Of a stretch of 46,672 bases of DNA, positions 35,881-43,865 are shown in pieces. How positions within the stretch are numbered: the first letter of the stretch is position 1; each line of letters starts with the position of its first letter. Both the position numbers and the translations under genes were made by a program. Below the pieces are notes generated by a model that did no database searches, was not told where the DNA came from, and was given only the letters and a program-made list of their open reading frames with translations. Origin of the DNA: Colwellia echini (lineage in GTDB: Bacteria; Pseudomonadota; Gammaproteobacteria; Enterobacterales; Alteromonadaceae); the NCBI RefSeq assembly GCF_002843355.2, contig NZ_PJAI02000023.1, positions 1-46,672 on the forward strand, written 5' to 3'.

Positions 35881-38070
35881 CTACTGGTTATTTGCCGCTA
35901 AAGCACGCGCTGCATGTAATTTTTTATAGCTTTCAATTAAACGTAGATGCTTGTCTAGCCCTTCAAGGTTAATACTTGTTGGTGTTAAACCGTAAAATTT
36001 AACCTCACTAAATACCGAGCCAACCACTTGTTTCATGTTTTCTTCCCCAAACATGCGATTAAAACTATGCATATAATCTTCAAGCTCTAAATTTTCATCT
36101 AAAGTTACTTCAAGTACCGCATGAACCGCTTGATAGAATAAACCACGCTCAACCGTATTGTCATTATATTGTAAAAATTCACCGACTAACTCAAGCGCTT
36201 CTTCTAAACCACCAAGTGCTAGATAAATAAGAATTTTAAGCTCAAGAATAGTTAATTGTCCCCAAACGGTATTTTCATCAAACTCAATACCAATTAAGGT
36301 TTTAATATCAATGTAATTATCTTGCTGGCTTTCTTCTAAACGCTCAACTAAGGCTTCTAATTGCTCATCAGTTAAACTATGTAGATTTAAAATATCTTCG
36401 CGGTAATCAAGTGATTTATTAGTGTTATCCCATATTAAATCTTCAACAGGGTAAACTTCTGAATAATCTGGTACTAACATTCGACAAGCCGTTGCACCTA
36501 ACTGATTAAACTCAGCAATATAAACCTCTTTGCCTAAGTCTTTTAAAATGCCCATTAAGCTTTCATTTTCTTCTTCGTTGGTGCCTGAAAAATCCCACTC
36601 AACAAATTCATAATCATACTTAGCACTAAAGAAACGCCATGAAACAACACCCGTTGAATCAATAAAATGATCAACAAAGTTTTCAGGTTCAGTAACCGCC
36701 ATAGTATTAAAAGTTGGTTTTGGTACATCGTTTAAACCTTCAAAGCTTCTGCCTTGTAATAATTCAGTTAAACTGCGCTCTAACGCTACTTCAAAACTTG
36801 GATGCGCGCCAAATGAAGCAAACACCCCGCCTGTTCTTGGGTTCATCAAAGTCACACACATAACAGGAAATTGACCACCTAACGATGCGTCTTTTACCAC
36901 AACTGGAAAGCCCTGTGCTTCTAAACCTTCAATGCCCGCTAAAATACCTGGGTATTTAGCAATCACTTCTTTAGGTACATCTGGCAATACAATTTCTTCA
37001 GCAATAATTTGCTTTTTAACTGCACGTTCAAAAATTTCAGACAAACACTGCACTTTCGCTTCGGCTAAATTGTTACCGGCGCTCATACCATTACTTAAAA
37101 ATAAATTCTCAATTAAGTTACTTGGAAAATAAACCGTTTCGCCGTCAGAATTACGAACATAAGGAATTGCACAAATACCACGTTCGCTCATACCTGAGTT
37201 AGTATCAATCAGGTTTGAGCCTTGTAATTCATTGTCAGGATTATAAATATCTAAACAATAATCATCTAAAATGCCGCTTGGTAATTCATCATTTTCGCCC
37301 GGCTTAAACCACTTTTCATTCGGGTAATGCACAAAATCACTGTTGGCGATTTCAGGACCAAAAAACTGATCGTTATAAAAGAAATTACAATTAAGGCGTT
37401 CAATAAACTCACCTAGTGCTGAGCAAAGCGCGCTTTCTTTGGTTGAGCCTTTACCATTGGTAAAACACATTGGCGAGGCAGCATCACGAATATGCAGTGA
37501 CCATACGTTAGGTACAATATTGCGCCATGACGATATTTCTATTTTCATGCCTAAATCAGCTAATAACGCAGTCATGTTGGCAATAGTTTTTTCAAGGGGT
37601 AAATCTTTACCTAAAATATAAGTACTAGCGCCATCAGCAGGTTGCGCCATTAACATGGCTTGTGCATCTTCTTCTAAGTTATCAACGGTTTCAACATTAA
37701 AAGTAGGCCCAGTTTGAATAACCTTTTTAACAGTACAGCGATCGATTGAACGTAAAATTCCTTGTTTATCTTTCTCAGAAATACTTTCTGGTAATTCAAC
37801 CTGAATTTGAAACACTTGATTGTATCTGTCTTCTGGATCAACAATATTATTTTGTGATAAACGAATATTATCAGTAGAAATATCACGAGCGTTACAATAA
37901 ACCTTAACAAAATAGGCTGCGCACAGTGCAGAAGAAGCAAGAAAATAATCAAAAGGACCTGGCGCTGAGCCATCACCTTTATAGCGAATAGGTTGATCAG
38001 CGATGACACTAAAGTCGTCAAACTTGGCTTCAAGTCTAAGATTGTCTAAAAAGTTAACTTTGATTTCCAT
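35881..38070 (-). CDS. ycaO: OsmC-YcaO fusion protein
   Basis: 729 residues. Residues 1-140 are an OsmC-like domain (RYKGDGSAPGPFDYFLASSALCAAYFVKVYC contains its conserved cysteine, here given by position near residues 35-60). From about residue 150 to 580 a YcaO domain follows, with ATP-binding acids in SALGEFIERLNCNFF and AKVQCLSEIFERAVKKQI. The tail of 150 residues (SLTDEQLEALVERLEES onward) is helical, as in E. coli YcaO. E. coli YcaO lacks the OsmC part (586 residues); the fused form occurs in other gammaproteobacteria. YcaO aids RimO-dependent methylthiolation of S12 in E. coli, and rimO is in this window. It converges on the ATP-grasp operon. Confidence 0.88.
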   Translation of the reverse strand: MEIKVNFLDNLRLEAKFDDFSVIADQPIRYKGDGSAPGPFDYFLASSALCAAYFVKVYCNARDISTDNIRLSQNNIVDPEDRYNQVFQIQVELPESISEKDKQGILRSIDRCTVKKVIQTGPTFNVETVDNLEEDAQAMLMAQPADGASTYILGKDLPLEKTIANMTALLADLGMKIEISSWRNIVPNVWSLHIRDAASPMCFTNGKGSTKESALCSALGEFIERLNCNFFYNDQFFGPEIANSDFVHYPNEKWFKPGENDELPSGILDDYCLDIYNPDNELQGSNLIDTNSGMSERGICAIPYVRNSDGETVYFPSNLIENLFLSNGMSAGNNLAEAKVQCLSEIFERAVKKQIIAEEIVLPDVPKEVIAKYPGILAGIEGLEAQGFPVVVKDASLGGQFPVMCVTLMNPRTGGVFASFGAHPSFEVALERSLTELLQGRSFEGLNDVPKPTFNTMAVTEPENFVDHFIDSTGVVSWRFFSAKYDYEFVEWDFSGTNEEENESLMGILKDLGKEVYIAEFNQLGATACRMLVPDYSEVYPVEDLIWDNTNKSLDYREDILNLHSLTDEQLEALVERLEESQQDNYIDIKTLIGIEFDENTVWGQLTILELKILIYLALGGLEEALELVGEFLQYNDNTVERGLFYQAVHAVLEVTLDENLELEDYMHSFNRMFGEENMKQVVGSVFSEVKFYGLTPTSINLEGLDKHLRLIESYKKLHAARALAANNQ

Positions 38071-38280
38071 TGTGTATTCCCGTTGTCATTCTCATGTAAT
38101 TTCAATCAATAACTATGTTGATTAGCGCAACTGACTTAACTAAAAATCATCACTAATTAACATAATTATTTTAATGGCGCTAATTATCGGGGTTTTTACG
38201 GCAATAGTCTTGGAAAAGTTAAATAAATTAGTTAAAAACGTTATTTAGTTCACTGCAAACGTGTTCCAATATTTAAAATA

Positions 38281-38316
38281 AAAAAAAGTCCGACAAATTT
38301 GTCGGACTTTATTTTT
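38281..38316. terminator. Terminator of the Spy/CpxP-like gene
   Basis: AAAGTCCGACAAATTTGTC is the first part of a perfect palindrome (38285-38310, AAAGTCCGACAAA and its complement), flanked by As and Ts. On the minus strand it lies 32 bases past the stop at 38348. Confidence 0.85.
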
Positions 38317-38347
38317 AACTAAAAGCTTAATGGTTGGGATAATTAGC

Positions 38348-38869
38348 TTAGTTACTTTCGCTTTCTTGTGCTTCATTTTTCATTTTATGTGATCTTTTCT
38401 TGTCCATTTTTCTGTGCATTTTCTTTTGCATTTTTTTAAATTTCTTTAGCTGCTCAGGTGTTAAAATAGTTTTCATCGCAAATTTATTTTTTGCTTTAAT
38501 TAATGCCATTGCTGCGAAAATATCTTGATTACTCGCTTGTAGCTGAATAAATGCTTGCTCATCAAAAACCTCAGCCGACATTAACGTTTTCACTTGCTCT
38601 TTATAAGCTTTAAATGCTGGTTTAAGCGCTTCTTTCTCTGCTTTCGACTCAGTTTGTAATGCTTTAATTTCAGCTTGTTGAGTTTCAGTTAGATCTAATT
38701 TCTTAACCATTTTGGCAAATCGTTTTTCACTTTTTTGCTGATGCTTTTCTACTTGGCTACTATCAGCGCTAATATTTGAAATATCTGAATCCGCATAACT
38801 TAACGGTGATAAAACCAATGCTGAACAAAGTGAAGTCGCTATTGCTAATTTTTTGAATGTAATTTTCAT
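38348..38869 (-). CDS. cpxP: CpxP/Spy-family periplasmic chaperone
   Basis: 173 residues with a signal peptide (residues 1-26, ending SYA). The mature protein is helical and very rich in Lys, with the two family motifs LTETQ at 60-64 and LTPEQ at 136-140. CpxP/Spy proteins bind misfolded periplasmic proteins; CpxP also restrains the sensor CpxA. It is divergent from cpxRA with tandem CpxR-type boxes in between, the classical Cpx arrangement. The tail (KMHRKMDKKRSHKMK) is strongly basic. Whether it equals CpxP or Spy functionally cannot be decided from sequence; context favours CpxP. Confidence 0.82.
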   Translation of the reverse strand: MKITFKKLAIATSLCSALVLSPLSYADSDISNISADSSQVEKHQQKSEKRFAKMVKKLDLTETQQAEIKALQTESKAEKEALKPAFKAYKEQVKTLMSAEVFDEQAFIQLQASNQDIFAAMALIKAKNKFAMKTILTPEQLKKFKKMQKKMHRKMDKKRSHKMKNEAQESESN

Positions 38870-39208
38870 GGTGATATTCCTTTTATAATAATATAAATAA
38901 TTAAAACTAATAATTAAACTAATGATTAAAACAGTTACTATTATGAACGGTTAAGTGAAAGTATTAGCTCAATTGCTTGATTGCAGTTAGTTAAGTACCA
39001 TCATTTAAGTTCAGTTGCTTAAGTCATTTACTTCAGTGCTGTTAGTAAGTTCATTTACTTAAGTTAGGATTTATTATATCCATATTTTTGCAAAGCAGTG
39101 CAAACGTAGTGTAAAGCTATGTAAAGTTATTTTCGGCGCCGTTTATATCACGTAAACTAGTTACATTGCCTAACAGCTTAATCTCCTATTTATTAAAGAA
39201 GTATTCAC
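38870..39208. other. Divergent cpxP/cpxRA control region
   Basis: 339 bases with AATTAAA-type and AAGTTCATTTACTT-type short direct repeats (38890-39065) and two adjacent CpxR-like boxes at 39090-39125. No gene seen. Confidence 0.6.
39090..39125. promoter_or_regulatory. Tandem CpxR boxes
   Basis: GCAAA-N5-GCAAA (39090-39104) is followed six bases later by GTAAA-N5-GTAAA (39111-39125). The second matches the CpxR consensus exactly. It lies 84 bases before cpxR and 221 before cpxP, fitting autoregulation of both. Confidence 0.75.
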
Positions 39209-39967
39209 ATGACTTTACCTAATACCTTATCTAATACAGTATCTAACGCATCGACTGAGCAAGTTAAACATATTTTATTAATAGATGATGATGCCGAGCT
39301 TGCCGAGCTGTTATCAGAGTATCTTGAAAGTGAAAATTTTATAGTTACCTCATGTTTAGATGGTGCTAGCGGATTAGCAAAAGCATCAGACGACTCTTTT
39401 GATTTAATTTTATTAGATGTAATGATGCCTATATTAAATGGTTTTGAAGTATTAAAAGCATTAGGCGGTAATCATAAAACTCCTATTTTAATGTTAACGG
39501 CTAAGGGCGACGATAATGATCGCATATTAGGTTTAGAATTAGGTGCTGATGATTACTTGGCTAAACCTTTCAAACACCGTGAATTATTAGCGCGTATCAA
39601 AGCGATATTAAGACGTATTTCCATTGTTAAAAACCAAAGCCCAACAGAAACACAAATTCCGTCAGAACAACTTAACATTAACCAAGTGAAAATTAACAAA
39701 GCAACTCGTGAAGCTTTTTGTCAGGGACAACTACTTGAACTCACTGGCACTGAATATTTAGTGTTAGTTTACATGATTGAACAACATGGAAAGATAGTAA
39801 GTAAAGCAGATATATCAGAGCAAGTTCTTCAACGTAAATTAAGCCCTTATGACAGAACTGTTGATGTGCATGTAGGTAATGTTCGTCGCAAATTACTTGC
39901 CATAGACCCTATTGATAAAATGAAAACAGTACGCGGTGCTGGCTACGTATTTTTACAAGGGGAATAA
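39209..39967 (+). CDS. cpxR: CpxR, envelope-stress response regulator
   Basis: 252 residues. After a 20-residue N-terminal extension absent from E. coli CpxR (232 residues) comes a receiver domain: HILLIDDDAELAELLSEYLE, phospho-Asp in LILLDVMMPILNGFEVLKAL, and LGADDYLAKPFKHRELLARI. The DNA-binding winged helix contains LLELTGTEYLVLVYMIEQHG and SPYDRTVDVHVGNVRRKL, closely following CpxR. It binds the GTAAA-N5-GTAAA sites upstream, by family knowledge. The kinase gene starts 5 bases later. Confidence 0.9.
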   Translation: MTLPNTLSNTVSNASTEQVKHILLIDDDAELAELLSEYLESENFIVTSCLDGASGLAKASDDSFDLILLDVMMPILNGFEVLKALGGNHKTPILMLTAKGDDNDRILGLELGADDYLAKPFKHRELLARIKAILRRISIVKNQSPTETQIPSEQLNINQVKINKATREAFCQGQLLELTGTEYLVLVYMIEQHGKIVSKADISEQVLQRKLSPYDRTVDVHVGNVRRKLLAIDPIDKMKTVRGAGYVFLQGE

Positions 39968-39972
39968 GGATA

Positions 39973-41412
39973 ATGAATACCAAAAACTCTAGCTCTGCGA
40001 CTAATACAAATACTAGCTTTAACAAAGACCGTCCAAAACGGTTTTTCATCGGTATTAGTTTAAAGTTGTTTTTTGCTTTTTGGTTGGCCATCCTAACCTC
40101 TGCATTGATCAGCTATATTGTTATTCAAACCTTTAGACACAGCCCTATTCAAGAAGAAGCGAATCCACAACAATTAGAAATACTCAATAATTTAGCAAGA
40201 AAAATAGAAGGTAAACACACGGTTAAGTTCCAACAATTGCAAAAAAGATTTCACAAACAGCACAACCAAGATTTACTGATTAAAAAAATTGGTACGGCAA
40301 AACTCTATTCACCAAGAGATCATGGTTGGTCAAATGTTAGAGGCTATTTAAAAAAACACTCGTTAGAGAATCCTGTAACTATTGATTTTGGCTTTACTAA
40401 AGTAACGTCTTCACCACCCTTTTTTGTCAATAATTCAAAATACCAATTGTTCTCTGCCGAGAAATTACCACGTAAAAGTATTGTCAGTTTACTTGTACAG
40501 TTACCCATGGCTATTCGTATATTAATGTTACTACTGATCAGCTTTTTATTATGTTGGTTATTAGCTAAAAGCTTTACCAGTCCATTAATTGCTATACAAA
40601 AAGCCAGTAAAGACATAGGTGAAGGAAAACTCACCACACGGATTACAAAGTTTGATCAACGTGCTGACGAATTTGGTGCTCTAGCGCACAGTTTTAACCA
40701 AATGGCTGAGCAGTTAGAGAATAATATCTCCTCGCATCAACGGTTATTAGGTGATGTATCCCATGAGTTAAGATCGCCACTTACAAGGTTACAACTCGCT
40801 GTAGCTCTAGCTGAAAAAAATATTGGCAATACTGCTGAGCAGCAAAAGCATTTAAGCCGTTGTGAAATGGAAGTTGAGCGATTAGATGAAATGATTGCCG
40901 ACGTACTTACATTGTCACGCCTAGAACATAGTCAAAAAGCGTTTGCCTGTGACGATACAAACCTGAATCATTTAGTTAGCCAAGTTGTAACCGATTGCCA
41001 GTACTTTGCAAGCAGTAAAGATGTTTCAATAGAATTCAAAGAAAGTGGCAAGTATACACTGTTAGCAGACGACAAATTACTCGCCAGCGCCATCAGTAAT
41101 GTATTAAATAATGCCGTTAAATACTCAGCAAATAATCAAGTTGTTACCGTTGAATTAACGCAACAACACGAACAGATAATGCTGAGTGTATTTGATAATG
41201 GGCCCGGTGTACCAGATGAGATGTTAGACAAACTATTTAAGCCCTTCTTCCGCGTTGCTGATGCAAGAGACAGAAGTAGCGGCGGAACAGGCTTAGGATT
41301 AGCAATAGCTCAACAAGCGATATTAATGCATCACGGTGAAATAATTGCGGAGAATATTAAGCCAAGTGGTTTGAAAATAACGATTGTTTTGCCGATGGCG
41401 AAGATGGGTTAA
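39973..41412 (+). CDS. cpxA: CpxA, envelope-stress sensor kinase
   Basis: 479 residues. Two membrane helices (LKLFFAFWLAILTSALISYI near 30-50 and IRILMLLLISFLLCWLLA near 180-197) enclose a periplasmic domain of about 130 residues. HAMP follows (IGEGKLTTRITKFDQRADE), then HisKA with LLGDVSHELRSPLTRLQLA and HATPase with NVLNNAVKYS, FDNGPGVPDE and GGTGLGLAIAQQAI. All features fit CpxA, including the VADARDRSSGG segment. It phosphorylates and dephosphorylates CpxR in response to envelope protein misfolding. The first 25 residues are Ser/Thr/Asn-rich, longer than in E. coli (457 residues). Confidence 0.9.
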   Translation: MNTKNSSSATNTNTSFNKDRPKRFFIGISLKLFFAFWLAILTSALISYIVIQTFRHSPIQEEANPQQLEILNNLARKIEGKHTVKFQQLQKRFHKQHNQDLLIKKIGTAKLYSPRDHGWSNVRGYLKKHSLENPVTIDFGFTKVTSSPPFFVNNSKYQLFSAEKLPRKSIVSLLVQLPMAIRILMLLLISFLLCWLLAKSFTSPLIAIQKASKDIGEGKLTTRITKFDQRADEFGALAHSFNQMAEQLENNISSHQRLLGDVSHELRSPLTRLQLAVALAEKNIGNTAEQQKHLSRCEMEVERLDEMIADVLTLSRLEHSQKAFACDDTNLNHLVSQVVTDCQYFASSKDVSIEFKESGKYTLLADDKLLASAISNVLNNAVKYSANNQVVTVELTQQHEQIMLSVFDNGPGVPDEMLDKLFKPFFRVADARDRSSGGTGLGLAIAQQAILMHHGEIIAENIKPSGLKITIVLPMAKMG

Positions 41413-41430
41413 GTTAAGTTCTTGTGGGTA

Positions 41431-41457
41431 GCTATTAAGTTAATATTACTTAATAGC
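41431..41457 (+). terminator. Hairpin after cpxA
   Basis: GCTATTAAG (41431-41439) and CTTAATAGC (41449-41457) form a perfect 9-base stem 19 bases after the cpxA stop. It lacks a T tract, so termination is uncertain. Confidence 0.5.
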
Positions 41458-41594
41458 TTAGGAAAAGGAGAATGTAAGACATAAAAACTCTTACAATATA
41501 AATAATCTTTTATTAATATGGCTAAAACAAGTGCGACGGCAAAGTCAACTGTTACGTATAACCTCACCCATTTGAACGTATTGTTAACAGTACT

Positions 41595-41870
41595 TTACAC
41601 TAAATGTATTTCAAGTTTTTTACCCAAAGCAGAAGCAAAACGCTCTAATGTTGATAATTTAACATCTTCCGAGTGATTTTCTATTCTCGATATAGCACTC
41701 TTTTGAGTATGTAATTTTGATGCAAGATCTAATTGAGTTAACCCTGCATTTTTACGAGCTTCTTTTAAAAGAACACCAAACTTAAAAGATTGATAGCCTT
41801 CATCGTAGTTATCAGCAAAATCTGTGTCTACTTCTTTGCGTTTCGCTAAGTATTTTTGTAAATCACTCAT
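41595..41870 (-). CDS. Antitoxin with XRE-type helix-turn-helix (HigA-like)
   Basis: 91 residues. Residues 33-86 form a Cro/CI-type helix-turn-helix: LLKEARKNAGLTQLDLASKL followed by AISRIENHSEDVKLSTLERF and GKKLEIHL. The N-terminal segment MSDLQKYLAKRKEVDTDFADN is typical of HigA-type antitoxins encoded after a RelE/Gp49-like toxin. Its ATG overlaps the toxin stop (ATGA), showing a coupled toxin-first operon. The antitoxin frame is intact although the toxin is broken; it may survive as a stand-alone regulator. Confidence 0.85.
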   Translation of the reverse strand: MSDLQKYLAKRKEVDTDFADNYDEGYQSFKFGVLLKEARKNAGLTQLDLASKLHTQKSAISRIENHSEDVKLSTLERFASALGKKLEIHLV

Positions 41871-42219
41871 GATATTTTCCTCAACAAATAGTCTTTACGA
41901 CGTTTTTCTGCAACTTTAATTTCTTTGGCTGGTGTTTTTTGAGTTTTCTTTTGAAACCCATGATTTAAAACAACAAGGTTATCTCCGTCGAAGAACCTTA
42001 AGAGCCTAAAGATATTACCACTAACTAGAATTCTCACTTACCAAATACCATCTGTATTTGTTAACTTTTTCAAATAAGTAGTTGGAATTACATGTAGCTC
42101 TTCAATTAGCTGAAGAACCCATGCCACTTTTTGTACTTGTTTTCCTGAAAGTGAATCAAGGAACTCAGTTACGGGGCATTTACAGGTCTGATGATGGTGT
42201 AGAAATTAATTCTTTTCAT
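41867..42219 (-). pseudogene. RelE/HigB-like toxin, frameshifted and with an internal stop
   Basis: From the ATG at 42219 the minus strand reads [16 protein letters not shown] and stops. Shifted by one base near 42172-42182 it continues [40 protein letters not shown] and TDGIW, then a TAA at 42038-42040 where the family has an acidic residue (IWEVR), and then VRILVSGNIFRLLRFFDGD, LVVLNHGFQKKTQKTP and EKRRKDYLLRKIS. The total of 353 bases is one short of 118 codons, so a single-base loss plus one nonsense change explains both lesions. The intact form would be a ribosome-dependent mRNA endonuclease toxin of about 117 residues. Confidence 0.85.
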
Positions 42220-42275
42220 ATCGAAAGGTTAACACACAAGTGAACTTTTGAAAAGTATTCAAACATGATGGTACT

Positions 42276-42329
42276 GCTAACGAGGCTGTAGAATTTCTCT
42301 ATTTTTGAGGAAATACTACAGCGATTAAC
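42276..42329 (-). other. attC-like palindrome between HEPN gene and toxin gene
   Basis: GCTGTAG.AATTTCTC (42285-42299) pairs with GAGGAAAT.CTACAGC around a 7-base loop, and the outer bases TAAC / GTTA-like ends (GCTAAC at left, GATTAAC at right) extend it. It ends, on the minus strand, in CTCGTTAGCAGT, which recurs before the AbiJ-like gene. It has the size and shape of a small attC site but lacks a strict consensus. A separate hairpin, GACACTGACTC with GAGTGAGTGTC (42333-42377), lies between it and the HEPN gene. Confidence 0.5.
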
Positions 42330-42399
42330 GAAGACACTGACTCTTTATTAATAAGTTAAAAATTTTGAGTGAGTGTCAGCTTTAATTCCCGTGGTGAAT

Positions 42400-42879
42400 T
42401 TAACCTTTAGCTTCTTTACAAGCTTTAGATAATGCAGCCGCTAACAAAGCAATCATATTTATAAATTGTTGTCTAGCTTCTAATTTTTTATGACTTTTAA
42501 CTTTAAGTCCTAACTCTTTATGAACCGCTAAAGTACTTTCTTGTAACATTTGTTTTTCATTGCTATCAAGTGTTTCGTAAAAATTTGTAACGTCACACCT
42601 ACTTAACTCATCTCTCAACTCGTGAGCAAATTTATTTCTTAACTTACCTAATGCATTTAAGCTACTTTCAAACCTCGGCTGAAGCCCGAAAGCTAGTGCC
42701 ATTTGTACAACTTGAAAGTATTCTAATTTAGTTGCTTCAAAATATTTTTCATCAACCAAGAAATTTTTTATTAAATCTCGAAGGTAATTCTCAATGACAA
42801 TATGTGTCCTGATTACCACACCTAAATCATCTTCACTTTCAAATGAGCTAAACAAAGATTCCAAATTCATGGTATTCAC
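42400..42879 (-). CDS. HEPN-like protein, possibly MltR-related
   Basis: 159 residues, entirely helical by appearance, without signal or membrane segments. Residues 81-86 (RNKFAH) fit the R-x4-H motif of HEPN-type proteins, many of which are RNases in toxin-antitoxin or phage-defence systems. The stretch VIRTHIVIENYLRDLI ... VVQMALAFGL ... LNALGKLRNKFAHEL also resembles the mannitol-repressor (MltR) fold, itself HEPN-like. GGGGAGGTG before the ATG is an excellent ribosome binding site. It is the middle module of the accessory cluster and has no partner gene of its own. Confidence 0.65.
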   Translation of the reverse strand: MNTMNLESLFSSFESEDDLGVVIRTHIVIENYLRDLIKNFLVDEKYFEATKLEYFQVVQMALAFGLQPRFESSLNALGKLRNKFAHELRDELSRCDVTNFYETLDSNEKQMLQESTLAVHKELGLKVKSHKKLEARQQFINMIALLAAALSKACKEAKG

Positions 42880-42886
42880 CTCCCCT

Positions 42887-42982
42887 CGCTTAAGCGGACT
42901 AAAATAGTGAGTTAAAATGTGTAACGAAGAAGGAAACCTAACCCACTGTTTTAGTTCCGCTTTAAAACGCTGTTAGCAGTCA
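42887..42982 (-). other. attC-like long imperfect palindrome
   Basis: On the minus strand TGACTGCTAAC (R''-like) leads into GCGTTTTAAAGCGGAAC, ACTAAAACAGTGGGTTA and, after a 22-base tip, TAACTCACTATTTTAGT and CCGCTTAAGCG. The arms pair over about 25 positions with one extra A, as in the extrahelical base of attC sites, and an unpaired segment near the base of the stem. The final GTTAG-type R' box is missing. No T tract follows, so it is unlike a terminator. Confidence 0.55.
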
Positions 42983-42983
42983 G

Positions 42984-43865
42984 TTACTGCTTCCTAGCAA
43001 TTATAGTTCTGATAAAAGCTGCTGACATATGTAACGCTAATTCAGCATCCATTTCATCAACACCTGACATTTTATCACTACCATGTCTTACTGCTGGTTC
43101 TGCATTCGTATAAGCATAAAATTTCTCAAAAACAGTGATTAGCATAGGAGAAATAAGCTTTTCTTTTTTCATCGCTTTTAATGAATCACCTAATGTTGCG
43201 CAGTTAGGGTAAATAGCTTTACAAACACTTTCAACAGCACTGACAGATTCCTTAATTGAGTTTTCAGGATCTTTACTTGGGCTCAAAATGAAAGAACGAG
43301 CTTTAGAGTAATGTACTCGTGCAGGTTCAAACTTGTCCTGTAAAGCCGAATCTATAGCTGAAACTCTAGTTTCAAGATCTTTAGGAAGTGATGTTTCTAA
43401 CTTACCTGCTTCATTTAATTTCCATTGTATTTTATGTTGTGAGAACAACTCATTTACTTTTTGTCTATATGATGGAAATAAAAATGATTTAAAGCATGAG
43501 CTATCGAAAGCAGTGTTATAATCGATTTCTTTTTCTTTAACTTTTATAGCTACAATTTCCACAAAATCATAGAATTGATACCACTCTAACCCTGTAATTC
43601 TACACTTTAGTGAATCCCAACAAGTCCATGAATCATAATCTTCAGAATCAGTTTCTTGTCCGTTCTCAGCGCACAACCTTTCAATTAAGTCTTTTATTCC
43701 AACAGGTTTTGATTCAGTATTTTTCTGACGACTATCATCATCAATATATAAAAGTGGTTCTAGGACGTTTAGGAAGAATAGGTTTTTTAACCACTTTGGG
43801 GCATCGTTACTGATAGGTTCATTTTTATATTCGGGGTCGAATCCAAACCTATGGGAAAACTTCAT
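42984..43865 (-). CDS. AbiJ-NTD4/HEPN-like putative abortive-infection protein
   Basis: 293 residues, soluble. The start MKFSHRFGF... followed by LKNLFFLNVLEPLL resembles the N-terminal domain seen in AbiJ-type proteins (AbiJ_NTD4). The C-terminal 130 residues (DPENSIKESVSAVESVCKAI, LGDSLKAMKKEKLI, FYAYTNAEPAVRHG, ELALHMSAAFIRTIIA) follow the HEPN-like C-terminal domain with an RHG motif common in these proteins. They are thought to act in phage defence; the activity of this type is not established. The gene is bounded by perfect 11-base inverted repeats (GTTAGCAGTCA at 42972, TGACTGCTAAC at 43875). Assignment is by remembered family patterns. Confidence 0.6.
   Translation of the reverse strand: MKFSHRFGFDPEYKNEPISNDAPKWLKNLFFLNVLEPLLYIDDDSRQKNTESKPVGIKDLIERLCAENGQETDSEDYDSWTCWDSLKCRITGLEWYQFYDFVEIVAIKVKEKEIDYNTAFDSSCFKSFLFPSYRQKVNELFSQHKIQWKLNEAGKLETSLPKDLETRVSAIDSALQDKFEPARVHYSKARSFILSPSKDPENSIKESVSAVESVCKAIYPNCATLGDSLKAMKKEKLISPMLITVFEKFYAYTNAEPAVRHGSDKMSGVDEMDAELALHMSAAFIRTIIARKQ

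Larger units (their letters stand above)
41583..42281. repeat. Toxin-antitoxin module bounded by 11-base inverted repeats
   Basis: GTTAACAGTAC (41583-41593) directly follows the antitoxin gene on the minus strand; its partner GTACTGCTAAC (42271-42281) precedes the toxin. They match as an inverted pair at 10 of 11 positions. The arrangement resembles integron cassettes, where the start of a cassette is complementary to the R'' box of its own attC site. Confidence 0.6.

Noticed and set aside
37674..38033. 119-codon frame inside the OsmC-YcaO gene
   Set aside because: Same-strand shadow in another frame of a clearly real gene; no domain seen.
42887..42982. Simple rho-independent terminator
   Set aside because: The stem is far longer than usual, has a 22-base tip and no T tract on either side.
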